Assembly: GCA_026626905.1 (NCBI GenBank)
Contig: JAPNUX010000004.1
Coordinates: forward strand, 1 to 64,000
Origin: Desulfurococcus sp.
Lineage (GTDB): Archaea; Thermoproteota; Thermoprotei_A; Sulfolobales; Desulfurococcaceae
Direction of reading: 5' to 3'
DNA: 64,000 nt
Shown here: positions 18,474 through 27,263 of the stretch, piece after piece
Layout: every line of letters begins with the position of its first letter
How positions within the stretch are numbered: position 1 is the stretch's first letter
Program-made: the position numbers and the translations under genes
The notes under the pieces: generated by a model
Told to the model about the DNA's origin: nothing
Databases searched by the model: none
The model's input: only the letters and a program-made list of their open reading frames with translations

Positions 18474-19823
18474 CTACTTTAGGAAGAGCTTCTCGTACTG
18501 CTTTAAGTACTCGGTGCTCACTGTGGAATCTATGAAGAGTTTTCTCGCTCTCTCCACGTCTTCAACTTCAATTCTGCTGGAGCCTCTATCTCCTGCTATA
18601 ATTCTCGCTGGCTCGAGTAGTTGTACAGCGTAGCGGAGGCTTGTCTTGCTTCCTATTTCAACAAGCTTCTCTAAGGCTTCACTAGATAGCTCTATCTCCA
18701 TCTCTTCAGCTCTAATCCTAATAATCTCCCTGATCTCGTCCGGCGTGTAGGGTCTTGTAGGTATTATCAGCAGCCTGTCTAAGAGGTCTAGTGGGATCCC
18801 GTGAGGTGACTCGATGTCAGTGCCTCTAATCCTGGCTACACCGCGGTTTGTCGCCAGTATTAGTATTGGAGCAAACTCACTCTCCATGGCTCTAGTAAGG
18901 AAGCTGAATGCCTCTATATCCAGCATGTGGGCGTCGTCAATGAAGAGTACCCCGGGTATTATCTCCGCTTTCCTCTCGCTAATCCACTTTCTAACCATTT
19001 CATCAACCTGGCTTCTAACCTCTGATGGAATCTCTCTTTCCATGAATAAGCCTAGCAGGCTTACACTCCTCTGCGCCGCGTACACTGTATCCAGGTCGTG
19101 GAGTGTTAGAACATTTACTATCTCTTTCTCCTTCCTTACAGGTCCTTTAGGTATCTCGACAACCCTTTTAGTTTCAACATCGTATGCTCTCGCCCCCTCG
19201 ATTTCTCTTGTACGGCCGACTCTGTGAACTCTACCTGTCTCAGCGTCAATCCAGATTACATCTCCCTTACGTACTCCTAGCTCGAGAATCTGCTGTGTGA
19301 CCTCCTCGGGCACTGTGAGAGTGAGCTCTTCATCCTTGGTGGCTAAGACTACTCTAGCCTCCACGGGTACTGTAAGATAGGGGACCATGGGGTGTCTTGC
19401 CCTGCGGACCTTTAAATCTTTTACCACTCCTTCGTATACTTTTCTTACCTCCCTCAGCCTCACGCCAAGGGATCTTCTAAGTGCCTCCATGAGGATCTCA
19501 GTTTTCTTCTTCTCCGTGCTGTATATCTCGCTTCCACTCATAGCTACGAATGGTGTCTCCTCGCCTAGCTCTCTCGCAATAGCTACAGCGAGGGCTGTTT
19601 TACCTGTGCCTGGGGGACCGACCAGCAGTATTCCTCTACCGGCTATACGGCCTTCTCTAATCATCTTGACAACTATCCCAGCGGCTTCTCTCGCCTCGGT
19701 CTGGCCGACAAGACCATCTCCCACCGGCTTAGCTCTACCCTTCTCGTCGAGCCCGAGCCCCATTATATGGCTGTGAACACTTATTCTTCTACGAGTTGGG
19801 GCTTCAACACGTATACCACTCAT
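18474..19823 (-). CDS. TIP49/RuvB-like AAA+ ATPase
   Basis: A 449-residue protein related to eukaryotic RUVBL1/2. It opens with RRISVHSHIMGLGLDEKGRAKPVGDGLVGQ in pieces typical of TIP49. Walker A is GPPGTGKTALA and Walker B is VLFIDDAHMLD, with Asp-Asp where eukaryotic members have Asp-Glu. Sensor 1 lies in ILATNRG. Between Walker A and B sits the inserted OB-like domain II (about residues 125-260), the hallmark separating TIP49 from bacterial RuvB. The likely role is an ATP-driven assembly or remodelling factor. Its promoter side faces the candidate C/D box RNA. Confidence 0.92.
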   Translation of the reverse strand: MSGIRVEAPTRRRISVHSHIMGLGLDEKGRAKPVGDGLVGQTEAREAAGIVVKMIREGRIAGRGILLVGPPGTGKTALAVAIARELGEETPFVAMSGSEIYSTEKKKTEILMEALRRSLGVRLREVRKVYEGVVKDLKVRRARHPMVPYLTVPVEARVVLATKDEELTLTVPEEVTQQILELGVRKGDVIWIDAETGRVHRVGRTREIEGARAYDVETKRVVEIPKGPVRKEKEIVNVLTLHDLDTVYAAQRSVSLLGLFMEREIPSEVRSQVDEMVRKWISERKAEIIPGVLFIDDAHMLDIEAFSFLTRAMESEFAPILILATNRGVARIRGTDIESPHGIPLDLLDRLLIIPTRPYTPDEIREIIRIRAEEMEIELSSEALEKLVEIGSKTSLRYAVQLLEPARIIAGDRGSSRIEVEDVERARKLFIDSTVSTEYLKQYEKLFLK

Positions 19824-19901
19824 CAGGGTTCACCCTCAATACTATTATATAATTATAATATTCTCAGTCTCCATTTAAGCCGTTTAAGCTGGTTTAAACT
19901 A

Positions 19902-19971
19902 GGTTTCAGCACCGCTGAACTCTTCACGGGCTTCAGCCCCTGAAGCCTCAGATCTACTCTTCATCACTGTG
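19902..19971 (-). ncRNA. Candidate C/D box sRNA (2'-O-methylation guide)
   Basis: On the minus strand the gap shows boxes in C/D order: box C GTGATGA (19961-19967), D' CTGA (19933-19936), a 5-nt spacer, C' GTGAAGA (19921-19927), an 11-nt guide (19910-19920), then D CTGA (19906-19909). The 11-nt D guide and the short D'-C' spacer are standard for archaeal sRNAs. The C-D' interval of 24 nt is long, and a second CTGA at 19948-19951 could instead be D'. The D guide reads GTTCAGCGGTG. From memory, its complement shares nine bases (ACCGCTGAA) with a conserved segment near the 3' end of 23S rRNA. No promoter was identified. Confidence 0.45.
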
Positions 19972-20065
19972 GAGGCAGGCTTCAAGCCATATGAATATTA
20001 ATCCTGGAGTCTATTAGTGTTTTACCAGGCTTATAGATTTACCTGGGTTTAACGAGGGTTGAGTA

Positions 20066-20905
20066 TTGAGTGAAGCTTCAAGGCCTGTGGTGAGCGCTGT
20101 CTTAAGGGATCTAGGGGTTCTTGAATCCAAGTTGAGGGAGCGGGGGGTACCGGAGGAGTGGCTTGGAGGCCTTAGGAGAGCAAGGTTAAAGCTGAGTGGT
20201 GTGAGAGCACCAGTGATTGCTAGCAGGGGGCTTATAGAAGCCTACACGTATGTTCAAGCCTTAATAGGAGAGCTCCAGATGCTACTGGATAGTGGAGCTG
20301 GTCTTCTAGACGCATACGTGCTTCTCAACGAGGTCTCAGAGAGGCTTGATGTATTCGCGGAGGCAGCTAGAAGATCGTATGTAAGGGAGAAAATCCAGTT
20401 GTCAATACCTTTAGTAATGGCTGTCTCCCTCCAGGCTCTCTCACTGTTATCCGGGTTCAAGCCGCCGAGCGTGCTCTCAATCCTAGTGCTTGCCGCGGGG
20501 GCTGTAGCCTACTACTTTAATACTCTAGCCGGGCTCGTGTTCACAGCTGCAGGCATCTCGCTGGGTATTGCTTCAACGCTAGTACTCTACGGTGGTATGC
20601 CTCTAGACGAGCTGCTGCTTGAGCTAATAGTACTGTTATCAGCTATACTCCACATCTACATTCTCCTGGAGGCAGGCGGCGTGCAGTACCGTCAGCGTGT
20701 CAGCGAGGTGCTTAAAGCCCTTGATACCATCATCATGGATAGCCTTAAACCCTCCGACCCCAAGGCTCTCACAGGCTTCCTAAGCAGCCTACTAGAGCAG
20801 TATAAGGGTGGTAGTATAGCTGAGCTCGCAAGATACAAGGCGGTAGTTATGCTGATGAATGGTTATAGTATTGAAGAAGTAAGAAGGACACTTCAATCCT
20901 CCTAG
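20066..20905 (+). CDS. Membrane protein of unknown family
   Basis: A 279-residue protein with an N-terminal helical soluble part (residues 1-115), a block of four or five membrane helices (about 116-205: LVMAVSLQALSLLSGF, VLSILVLAAGAVAYYF, LAGLVFTAAGISLGIA, LLLELIVLLSAILHIYI) and a C-terminal helical cytoplasmic domain. The soluble-membrane-soluble arrangement recalls TadC/FlaJ-type pilus platform proteins, but I see no convincing motif and it is shorter, so I do not assign it. The TTG start at 20066 follows a GAGGGTTGAG stretch. Monocistronic, with a gap of about 100 bases on its 3' side. Confidence 0.6.
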   Translation: MSEASRPVVSAVLRDLGVLESKLRERGVPEEWLGGLRRARLKLSGVRAPVIASRGLIEAYTYVQALIGELQMLLDSGAGLLDAYVLLNEVSERLDVFAEAARRSYVREKIQLSIPLVMAVSLQALSLLSGFKPPSVLSILVLAAGAVAYYFNTLAGLVFTAAGISLGIASTLVLYGGMPLDELLLELIVLLSAILHIYILLEAGGVQYRQRVSEVLKALDTIIMDSLKPSDPKALTGFLSSLLEQYKGGSIAELARYKAVVMLMNGYSIEEVRRTLQSS

Positions 20906-21004
20906 CTTGTGGAAGCCTGGCTTGAATACTACTAGCTGAAACCTTATTTAAGGGATTAGAATCCTCTATAACCCTTTAGAACTCTAACTCCAGGTGGCAT
21001 CGTC

Positions 21005-21484
21005 ATGCCGAAAGCCGAGAAGAAGCCTCAGCAGGAGGCTGGTAGCGAGAAGAGCAAGGAGGTTAAAATCATAGCTAGACAGGTTGTTACACCCCACGAC
21101 TTAGAGAGGAATACTAGAGCAGTCAAGCTACTATACCTGGTATCTCTTAACGGTGGCAGTGGGATAAGCGAGAAGGCGCTAGTGAACCTTGCATACTTAA
21201 TGAAGCAGAGCGGGTATGACTTAGGCTATAGCTTCGTGCTACTAGGCCAGAACCCCTCCAGCAGGGATCTCCTCAACGATCTAACAATGCTCAAGTACCT
21301 GGGCTTCGTTGAGGTTAATGCAAAAAGGAAGCTGGTTGCAACAGGTCTTGGAAAAGAGTTTCTTGAAACACACGCTACTATCATCAGCGATGCTGAAGTC
21401 TTGAAGAATCTCTTCAATGAGCTTAAACCTAAGATTGCACCCTTCGATGTAGAGGTGGATGTAAAAGCTAGGAGGAGAGCCTAG
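21005..21484 (+). CDS. Conserved small protein, probable winged-helix
   Basis: A 159-residue protein with a Lys/Glu-rich disordered N-terminus (residues 1-25). Alternating helices and short strands follow, consistent with a winged helix (RNTRAVKLLYLVSLNGGSGISEKALVNLAYLMKQ, then DLLNDLTMLKYLGFVEVNAKRKLVATGLGKEFL). The second part reads as recognition helix plus wing, as in archaeal PadR/DUF-type regulators. Function unknown. The gene is convergent with the next one, with one base between stops. Confidence 0.6.
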   Translation: MPKAEKKPQQEAGSEKSKEVKIIARQVVTPHDLERNTRAVKLLYLVSLNGGSGISEKALVNLAYLMKQSGYDLGYSFVLLGQNPSSRDLLNDLTMLKYLGFVEVNAKRKLVATGLGKEFLETHATIISDAEVLKNLFNELKPKIAPFDVEVDVKARRRA

Positions 21485-21485
21485 G

Positions 21486-21884
21486 CTATATTGTCGGTGA
21501 AACCCTCCTCCCGCCCTCCCTCTCCCCCTTCTCGATCATGAAGAGAGGATTCAAGGCGTTATCCTCCATAAGCTTCTTCAAGTGCTCGCTGAACTTGCTT
21601 GTATGCTCTATATCTAGGTCTATTAGCTCGTAGAGTATGACTCTCAGCTTAGACCAGAGTTCAACAAGCATTTCTCTAGGCATGTGGCTGGCTATCATTG
21701 GATCCTTCAGCCACTGGTCGAATGCCTCTATAGTCTTATTGATGTGCTGGAATGCTGCTCTCGAGAGAGTTATAAGAGCTAGTCTATCCAGGTTCTCGTA
21801 GTTTAACTCAGCCTTCTTAAACATCTCTTTAACAGCATCCTGCCTTTTAACCCATGCTTCTAGGTTCTCAAAGAATCCATCCAC
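21486..21884 (-). CDS. Helical archaeal protein, DUF2153-like
   Basis: A 132-residue, almost entirely alpha-helical protein (WVKRQDAVKEMFKKAELNYENLDRLALITLSRAAFQHINKT...). Composition and length recall the crenarchaeal DUF2153 family, but this is memory-based and unverified. No catalytic motif or membrane segment. It ends one base from the convergent upstream gene, which supports both stop assignments. Confidence 0.55.
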   Translation of the reverse strand: MDGFFENLEAWVKRQDAVKEMFKKAELNYENLDRLALITLSRAAFQHINKTIEAFDQWLKDPMIASHMPREMLVELWSKLRVILYELIDLDIEHTSKFSEHLKKLMEDNALNPLFMIEKGEREGGRRVSPTI

Positions 21885-22016
21885 GATACTACACCTCTCC
21901 TGAATTCAAGGTTGATAAGCCCTTATATACTCGTATCTACAGTTCCGTGTTGAAGCTGCTATTAAACCCTTTGAATCTAGGAATTAATTAGTTGGATCTA
22001 GGGGTTGAGCTAGATT

Positions 22017-22796
22017 ATGAGCGTGAAGCCTGCTAGAACAGTTAGGTTTCAGGATGTATTAATATACGAGTATCCTGAAGGAGCCTCCAAGCCCGTGAAC
22101 CACCTGGTCCTCAGCTTCCCTGACACAGGTCTCGTGTCATCAATTATCGGCAGGCATCTCGTCGTCCACGAGGGCTTTAAGCTTGCTGGAGAAGTAGATC
22201 TACCGCAACTCCACAGTATCTCAGTAGTGCATGATGGCAGGGCTTTAAGCCCTGTGCAGATTTACCGCTTGGAGAGTCGAAGCGTGATGCTAGTACTCTC
22301 CGAGGTACCTCTACCACCGGATGCCACTGCATCCTTGATTGACGCGGTACTATCGTACTCGAGTAGCCTGGGTGTTAAAAGCATACTAGCTGTCACAGGT
22401 ATTGCCGTGCCAAACAGGCTGGATTTAGAGAAGCCCGGGGTATTTGTTCTCCCGATAGGAGAGTGGATAGATATCAGTAGACTTCAAGTAGAAGAGTTAA
22501 AGGAGGGCTTTATAACAGGAGCCTATGCTACACTGATCAGGGAGGCTAAGAAGAGGAGTTTAAATGCCCTAGTAATATTCGTTGAATCCTTCTACGATAT
22601 ACCGGATCCAGAGTCAGCTGCCATCGGCCTTCAGGTTCTCTCGAGGATCATAGGCTTCGAGGTCAGCGTGGATAAGCTACTCGAGGAAGCTGAAGCATTA
22701 AAGCTCAGGCTACGCGATTTAATGAGGCAGACACGGGATGCTATGAGTAGAACCAGTAAGGATCTAGAGGCTAGAATGCCCTTAATGTACACGTAG
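22017..22796 (+). CDS. PAC2 family proteasome-assembly chaperone homologue
   Basis: A 259-residue PAC2/PbaA-type protein with a purine nucleoside phosphorylase-like fold. It shows LVLSFPDTGLVSSIIGRHLV near the N-terminus, SILAVTGIAVPNRL in the middle, and a C-terminal coiled coil (about residues 220-255). Homologues help assemble the 20S proteasome or act as tetrameric or pentameric chaperone-like particles. First gene of a plus-strand run with hsp20, rnhB and the DRG GTPase (gaps 15, 17 and -23 bases), probably one transcript. Confidence 0.88.
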   Translation: MSVKPARTVRFQDVLIYEYPEGASKPVNHLVLSFPDTGLVSSIIGRHLVVHEGFKLAGEVDLPQLHSISVVHDGRALSPVQIYRLESRSVMLVLSEVPLPPDATASLIDAVLSYSSSLGVKSILAVTGIAVPNRLDLEKPGVFVLPIGEWIDISRLQVEELKEGFITGAYATLIREAKKRSLNALVIFVESFYDIPDPESAAIGLQVLSRIIGFEVSVDKLLEEAEALKLRLRDLMRQTRDAMSRTSKDLEARMPLMYT

Positions 22797-22811
22797 AGGG
22801 GGGCTGGTTGA

Positions 22812-23213
22812 ATGAGCTTGGAGCCATTTGATGAGTTCATTAGGAGGATTAGAGAGCTAGTGAGGAGCCTAGAGGAGTCTGCTAGCAGGCTGGAAACCAC
22901 GAGGAGAGAGTTCATTGAGCCATTGTATAGTGTATACGAGTACACGGATAGATACGTGATAGTAGTAGACATGCCGATGGCCGACTTCAACGTGCTCTCA
23001 GTTGACTTGAGAGGGCGGAGGCTCAGCTTAGAGTGCAGGCTGAGAAGTGATGTGAGATTCGAGAGGTGGAGCATGCATAGGACTACTGGGTTCAAGTACT
23101 ACAGGCTTGAGCTACAGCTACCAGAGGATGTAGTACCAGAGGAGGCCAGCATTGAGAGCATTCGATCCAAGTCAATGGTGAAGATCACTATACCCAGGAG
23201 GATCAGGCGGTAG
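22812..23213 (+). CDS. Small heat-shock protein-like (Hsp20/alpha-crystallin domain)
   Basis: A 133-residue protein. A short helical N-terminus (EEFIRRIRELVRSLEES-like) precedes an alpha-crystallin/CS beta-sandwich: YVIVVDMPMADFNVLSVDLRGRRLSLECRL, then FKYYRLELQLPEDVVPEEASIESIRSKSMVKITIP, matching the closing strands of Hsp20. The C-terminal IxI tail used for oligomerisation is missing apart from TIPRRIRR. It is probably a divergent holdase or CS-domain adaptor. It follows the PAC2 gene by 15 bases. Confidence 0.8.
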   Translation: MSLEPFDEFIRRIRELVRSLEESASRLETTRREFIEPLYSVYEYTDRYVIVVDMPMADFNVLSVDLRGRRLSLECRLRSDVRFERWSMHRTTGFKYYRLELQLPEDVVPEEASIESIRSKSMVKITIPRRIRR

Positions 23214-23230
23214 GCGGGCAGGGTTTAAGA

Positions 23231-23974
23231 GTGAGCGGCAGGCTGATTGTAGAGATAGGTATTGATGAAGCAGGGAGAGGCCCCTTCATAGGAGACATGG
23301 TTATAGCCGGCGTGGCTGCCCCTAGAAGCGTCTTCGAAGAGCTCTCTAGAATCGGCTTAAAGGATAGTAAAGCTATTAGTCCTTCTAGAAGACGCATGCT
23401 GCTACAGGAGATCGTGTCTAGAGGTGTTGACATCGCAGCTGTCTACGTTGCACCACACCTAGTTGACTCGAGTAATATGAATAGACTAGAGTACACTGTG
23501 ATGTGCAGTCTACTAGAACTCCTCTCATACAGCCATATGCTGAAATCCTCCAACAGCCTTGTAAAGATATACGTGGATGAAGTTAAAGGCTATGGGAGGC
23601 TCCTCGAGGAGTGCGCAGTGAGAGTCTACGGTGGCATTGAGGTACATGTAGAGCCAGACGCTGACGCTAAGTACCCTGCTGTCTCAGCTGCAAGCATAGT
23701 AGCCAAGGTGTTCAGAGACAACGGTATTAGAGCACTTAAGTTAATTGCTGGTGAAATAGGCTCAGGATACCCTAGCGATCCTACTTCAAGAAGATGGCTG
23801 ACTACAGCTTACACGAGTATGCCGGAGCCCCCGGTATACGTTAGGAGGAGCTGGGGGCTGCTGAGAGAGCTTGCACCAGGATGGTATACTGTTAAGCATG
23901 CTAAACACTCGAGAACTAGAAGCCTACTAGACTACACAGGGGTCTCCCAGCATGGTGACAAATCTACCGGCTGA
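23231..23974 (+). CDS. rnhB: Ribonuclease HII
   Basis: A 247-residue type 2 RNase H, which removes RNA from RNA:DNA hybrids and misincorporated ribonucleotides. Motif I is GIDEAGRGPFIGDMVIAG (catalytic Asp-Glu). Further acidic sites are YVDEVKGYG and EPDADAKYPAVSAASIVAKVFRD, and the Gly-Tyr-Pro-Ser-Asp-Pro element (SGYPSDPTSRRWL) is typical. The GTG start places the family's first strand at residue 5. It overlaps the DRG GTPase gene by 23 bases. Confidence 0.95.
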   Translation: MSGRLIVEIGIDEAGRGPFIGDMVIAGVAAPRSVFEELSRIGLKDSKAISPSRRRMLLQEIVSRGVDIAAVYVAPHLVDSSNMNRLEYTVMCSLLELLSYSHMLKSSNSLVKIYVDEVKGYGRLLEECAVRVYGGIEVHVEPDADAKYPAVSAASIVAKVFRDNGIRALKLIAGEIGSGYPSDPTSRRWLTTAYTSMPEPPVYVRRSWGLLRELAPGWYTVKHAKHSRTRSLLDYTGVSQHGDKSTG

Positions 23975-25112
23975 AGCTAAAGCTAAATGGCTTAAAGTCA
24001 TTGAGGCTAGAACCCCTGAGGAGAAGATTAAAGCTCTAGAAGACTTTCTATCCAGCGTGCCTAAGCATAAGGGTACAGAGAAGCTTAGACTATGGGCTAC
24101 GCGGAGGCTAGCAGAGCTGAGAGAGGAGGTTGAGGAGAGGAAGAGGAAGAAGGCTGGGCGTGGAGTATCCTTCCTCGTAGAGAAAGCCGGGGATGTTCAG
24201 GTTGTTGTAGCAGGCCCGCCTAATACTGGTAAGAGCATGCTTGTAAACAGGCTTACCGGCGCCAAGACTATTATAGCTGACTACCCTTACGCTACAGTGA
24301 CACCTGTACCAGGCATGCTGAAGTACGAGGATATTTATATTCAGCTAGTAGACTCGCCGCCACTCGCTAGGAGTAGCAGGATGCTCAACAGGGTTCTAGG
24401 GCTTGTTAGAAATGCTGATGGACTCCTAATAGTCCTAGATGCTGCACGCAACCCTCTAGGTGAGCTCGAGGAGACACTAGAGATACTAGAGGAGTCGGGT
24501 ATACTAGTCACTAAGCCTCGTGGAAGAGTAGTTGTAGAAGTCTACAGGAGCGGGGGGCGCGGGATACGCTTTACTCTAATGGGTAGGCTGGTTAATGCAA
24601 CTCTCGATGATGCACGCAGGCTGCTAGAAGAGTACAGAGTGTACAATGCTCACGTGAAGATATATGGTGAGGTAGAGTTAGACGACATCGAGCAAGCATT
24701 ATTCGGGAGCATAGTCTATAAGCCTACAGTAGTATTCATTAATAAAATCGATGAAGCAGGCAGCGTGGAGCAAGTCGCCGATGCTATTAGAGGTAGAGGT
24801 ATCCCGGCTGTATTAGCAGGCTCAGCTCTAAAAGGTGTAGGCTTGGAGAGCGTGGGGGAAGCCCTCTTCAAGCAGCTAGAACTAGTGAGAGTCTACACTA
24901 AGTCACCTAACACTCAGCCCTCCAGTAAGCCACTAGTACTCAGGAGAGGGGCGACTATTAGAGATGTCGCTGAGGAGATACACAAGGATTTCGTGAGAAA
25001 CTTCCAGTATGCTAGAGTATGGGGGAGATCCGTCCACTACCCTGGCGAGAAAGTCGGGTTAGACCATGTTGTTGAAGACAAGGATATAATTGAAATACAT
25101 ATTAAAGGATAA
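23952..25112 (+). CDS. DRG-family GTPase with TGS domain
   Basis: A 386-residue Obg/DRG-type GTPase. A Lys/Glu-rich helical N-terminus (residues 1-75) precedes G1 GPPNTGKS, a Thr-containing switch I (YPYATVTPVPG) and G4 NKID. G3 is LVDSPPL rather than the usual DLPG. The C-terminal 80 residues form a TGS domain (PLVLRRGATIRDVAEEIHKDF ... VVEDKDIIEIH). Archaeal and eukaryotic DRG proteins bind ribosomes and influence translation. Its start overlaps rnhB, so translation is probably coupled. Confidence 0.92.
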   Translation: MVTNLPAEAKAKWLKVIEARTPEEKIKALEDFLSSVPKHKGTEKLRLWATRRLAELREEVEERKRKKAGRGVSFLVEKAGDVQVVVAGPPNTGKSMLVNRLTGAKTIIADYPYATVTPVPGMLKYEDIYIQLVDSPPLARSSRMLNRVLGLVRNADGLLIVLDAARNPLGELEETLEILEESGILVTKPRGRVVVEVYRSGGRGIRFTLMGRLVNATLDDARRLLEEYRVYNAHVKIYGEVELDDIEQALFGSIVYKPTVVFINKIDEAGSVEQVADAIRGRGIPAVLAGSALKGVGLESVGEALFKQLELVRVYTKSPNTQPSSKPLVLRRGATIRDVAEEIHKDFVRNFQYARVWGRSVHYPGEKVGLDHVVEDKDIIEIHIKG

Positions 25113-25117
25113 TGCTG

Positions 25118-25471
25118 CTAGCACTTTACAATAGGTATCGGCAGCTTCTCCAGTATCACTGTTAAAGCTGTGAGAGAACCCTTCTCATCGCATACGTAGG
25201 CTTTGGAAGGAGTGTAAACTGAGATTAATTCTAGTACTTTCTCCTCAAGCCTCCTCCCTCCCAGAACTACTACTTCAAGACCCCCCAGGGCTTTAAGCAG
25301 CTTCATCTTCTGGAGCAGTCTAATGGTTTCAGCGTCTGCCACGAGAACTCTAGCATCACCTGCTAGAGCCTTCTCCATGAATGCTAGCTCGCTCTCACCT
25401 AGTCTCCTAAGTGATACAGCTATAATCTCCATTACGGTAAGCCACCTGGATGGTGATATCAAGGCCTGCAT
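25118..25471 (-). CDS. Small protein of unknown function
   Basis: A 117-residue protein with alternating helix/strand character and no membrane segment. Two Rossmann-like strands are visible (ARVLVADAETIRLLQ and LEVVVLGGRRLEEKV). The spacing suggests an alpha/beta domain, but I cannot name a family. Convergent with the DRG gene, five bases away. Confidence 0.55.
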   Translation of the reverse strand: MQALISPSRWLTVMEIIAVSLRRLGESELAFMEKALAGDARVLVADAETIRLLQKMKLLKALGGLEVVVLGGRRLEEKVLELISVYTPSKAYVCDEKGSLTALTVILEKLPIPIVKC

Positions 25472-25527
25472 CTTATTTACTCTTATAGCTGGAATTATCT
25501 AACTGAGAAGGTAGTGGTGTTTCCGGA

Positions 25528-25893
25528 ATGATTAATGATTTAGCTGATTTCCTCGCGAGAAATGGTTTTACTCCTGTAGTCCAAGGTAAAAGCTCGCTGA
25601 GAGTTTACGACTCCGAGCTACCAGTATACCTGGAGGCTAGACTGGAGGATAACAAGGTTTACACTTACATAGGCTTTACCGGCGAGCTGAGAGAGAAGCT
25701 CGAGGAGGCTGCTTTAAGCGGTGAGGATATCGAGGAGATGGTAGAAAACTCTCTCAGCTACCTGAATACCTGTGCTCTACTAGTTAAGAAGTGGGCTGAT
25801 GAAAAGAGACTTATAACTGTCTTTAAGCTTAGAGAAGGAAGTGTTGAGCTAATGGAGCTGCTAGAAGACATCATGGAGGAATTAAAGGAATGA
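25528..25893 (+). CDS. Conserved archaeal protein of unknown function
   Basis: A 121-residue acidic alpha/beta protein: VYLEARLEDNKVYTYIGFTGELREKLEEAA, then a helical C-terminus ending ELMELLEDIMEELKE. No catalytic motif seen. Its stop overlaps the start of the phosphohexomutase gene (ATGA, four bases), so it is almost certainly in one operon with it and the Trm112-like gene. Confidence 0.65.
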   Translation: MINDLADFLARNGFTPVVQGKSSLRVYDSELPVYLEARLEDNKVYTYIGFTGELREKLEEAALSGEDIEEMVENSLSYLNTCALLVKKWADEKRLITVFKLREGSVELMELLEDIMEELKE

Positions 25894-27263
25894 GTGGTCA
25901 GTCCAGGTTCTTCGGTACAGATGGAGTTAGAGGAGTACTAAACGAGGATTTAAACCCTGAGTTCCTTGTTAGGCTTGGATTAGCCATTGGATCCTTCTTC
26001 GAGAAGGGGTCTAGGATACTTGTAGGCATGGATGCTAGAGCAGGAGGCGATATCATAAAGCACTTGGTGATAGCTGCAGTAATGTCTACAGGAGTGAAAG
26101 TATATGATGCAGGGTTAACGCCAACACCAGCATTACAGTACGCTGTGAAATCCAAGGGGTTTGACGGCGGTATAATGGTGACAGCAAGCCACAACCCCCC
26201 TGAGTATAACGGCGTGAAGGTCATCGGCCCGCACGGGATAGAAGTAGATAGAGATGAAGAGAGAGTTATCGAGGAGTTATTCTGGGAGAACAAGTTTAGG
26301 AGAATCAGCTGGAGGGAGGCACTACACCGTGTTGAAGCATACCCGTATGTGAACGAAGAGTACGTTAAAGCTGTTATAAGCCACGTGGATGCTGAGAAGG
26401 TTAGAGCAAAGGGATTCAAGATCCTAGTAGATCCAGCTAATAGTGTGGGTGTTCTTACAACACCACTAATAGCTCGAGAGCTAGGTGTTAAACCAGTAGT
26501 AGTAAACGGCTCACTAGACCCCTTATTCCCTGGGAGGCTGCCTGAGCCTACAGCAGAGAATCTAGCTGAGACAGCCAGGCTTGTAGTAGATGTAGGCGCA
26601 GTAATAGGTGTAGCCCATGATGCAGATGCTGATAGAGCAATAATAATCGATGATAAAGGAGTAGTACAGTGGGGGGATCGCTCAGCAACTCTTCTAGCAA
26701 GATACCTCCACGAGAAGGGTTTAACTGGGAGGGTGTATACAGCTGTCTCCTCTAGTATTGTAGTTGAGGATGTCTTAAAGCCGCTTGGTGTTGAAGTAGT
26801 ATGGCTTAAGGTTGGAAGCGTGGATATAGCTCACACAATGAGGAGGAGCGGGGATGCTTTATGCGGGTTTGAGGAGAACGGGGGCTTCATGTATCCTCCA
26901 CACCAGTACGTGAGGGATGGAGGCTTAAAGACAGCTCTCTTCCTTGAAATGCTAGCCACCTACGGGAAGAAGGCTTCAGAGCTCTTCGCAGAGCTGCCGA
27001 GATACTATGTCTTGAAAACCAAGTATAGGATGGATCGCGAGAAAGCCTTGAAAGCCGTCGAGATAGTTAAAGAGGCATTTAAAAACGAGCGCTTGATAAC
27101 TATTGATGGTGTTAAAGTAGTCTCTAGAGACTACTGGCTTCTCGTGCGTCCAAGTGGAACTGAGCCGCTTCTACGCGTCATGATTGAAGCGAAGAGCAAG
27201 GAGCAGCTAGCTGAACTATCATCCTACGTAGAGTCACTGGTGAAAGAGGCTGAGGAGCATTGA
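25890..27263 (+). CDS. Phosphoglucosamine/phosphohexose mutase (GlmM/PMM type)
   Basis: A 457-residue alpha-D-phosphohexomutase. It shows RFFGTDGVRG at the start, the phosphoserine loop TASHNPPEYNG, the metal loop DADADR, the sugar-binding loop GFEENGG and the phosphate-binding RPSGTEP near the C-terminus. It interconverts hexose or hexosamine 1- and 6-phosphates for nucleotide-sugar and glycan synthesis. Archaeal members are often bifunctional, so I leave glucosamine, mannose and glucose open. Overlaps of four bases with both neighbours indicate a tight operon. Confidence 0.93.
   Translation: MSGQSRFFGTDGVRGVLNEDLNPEFLVRLGLAIGSFFEKGSRILVGMDARAGGDIIKHLVIAAVMSTGVKVYDAGLTPTPALQYAVKSKGFDGGIMVTASHNPPEYNGVKVIGPHGIEVDRDEERVIEELFWENKFRRISWREALHRVEAYPYVNEEYVKAVISHVDAEKVRAKGFKILVDPANSVGVLTTPLIARELGVKPVVVNGSLDPLFPGRLPEPTAENLAETARLVVDVGAVIGVAHDADADRAIIIDDKGVVQWGDRSATLLARYLHEKGLTGRVYTAVSSSIVVEDVLKPLGVEVVWLKVGSVDIAHTMRRSGDALCGFEENGGFMYPPHQYVRDGGLKTALFLEMLATYGKKASELFAELPRYYVLKTKYRMDREKALKAVEIVKEAFKNERLITIDGVKVVSRDYWLLVRPSGTEPLLRVMIEAKSKEQLAELSSYVESLVKEAEEH

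Noticed and set aside
20500-20905. FlaJ/TadC assignment for the membrane protein
   Set aside because: The layout is similar but no signature residues are present and the length is short, so no family was assigned.
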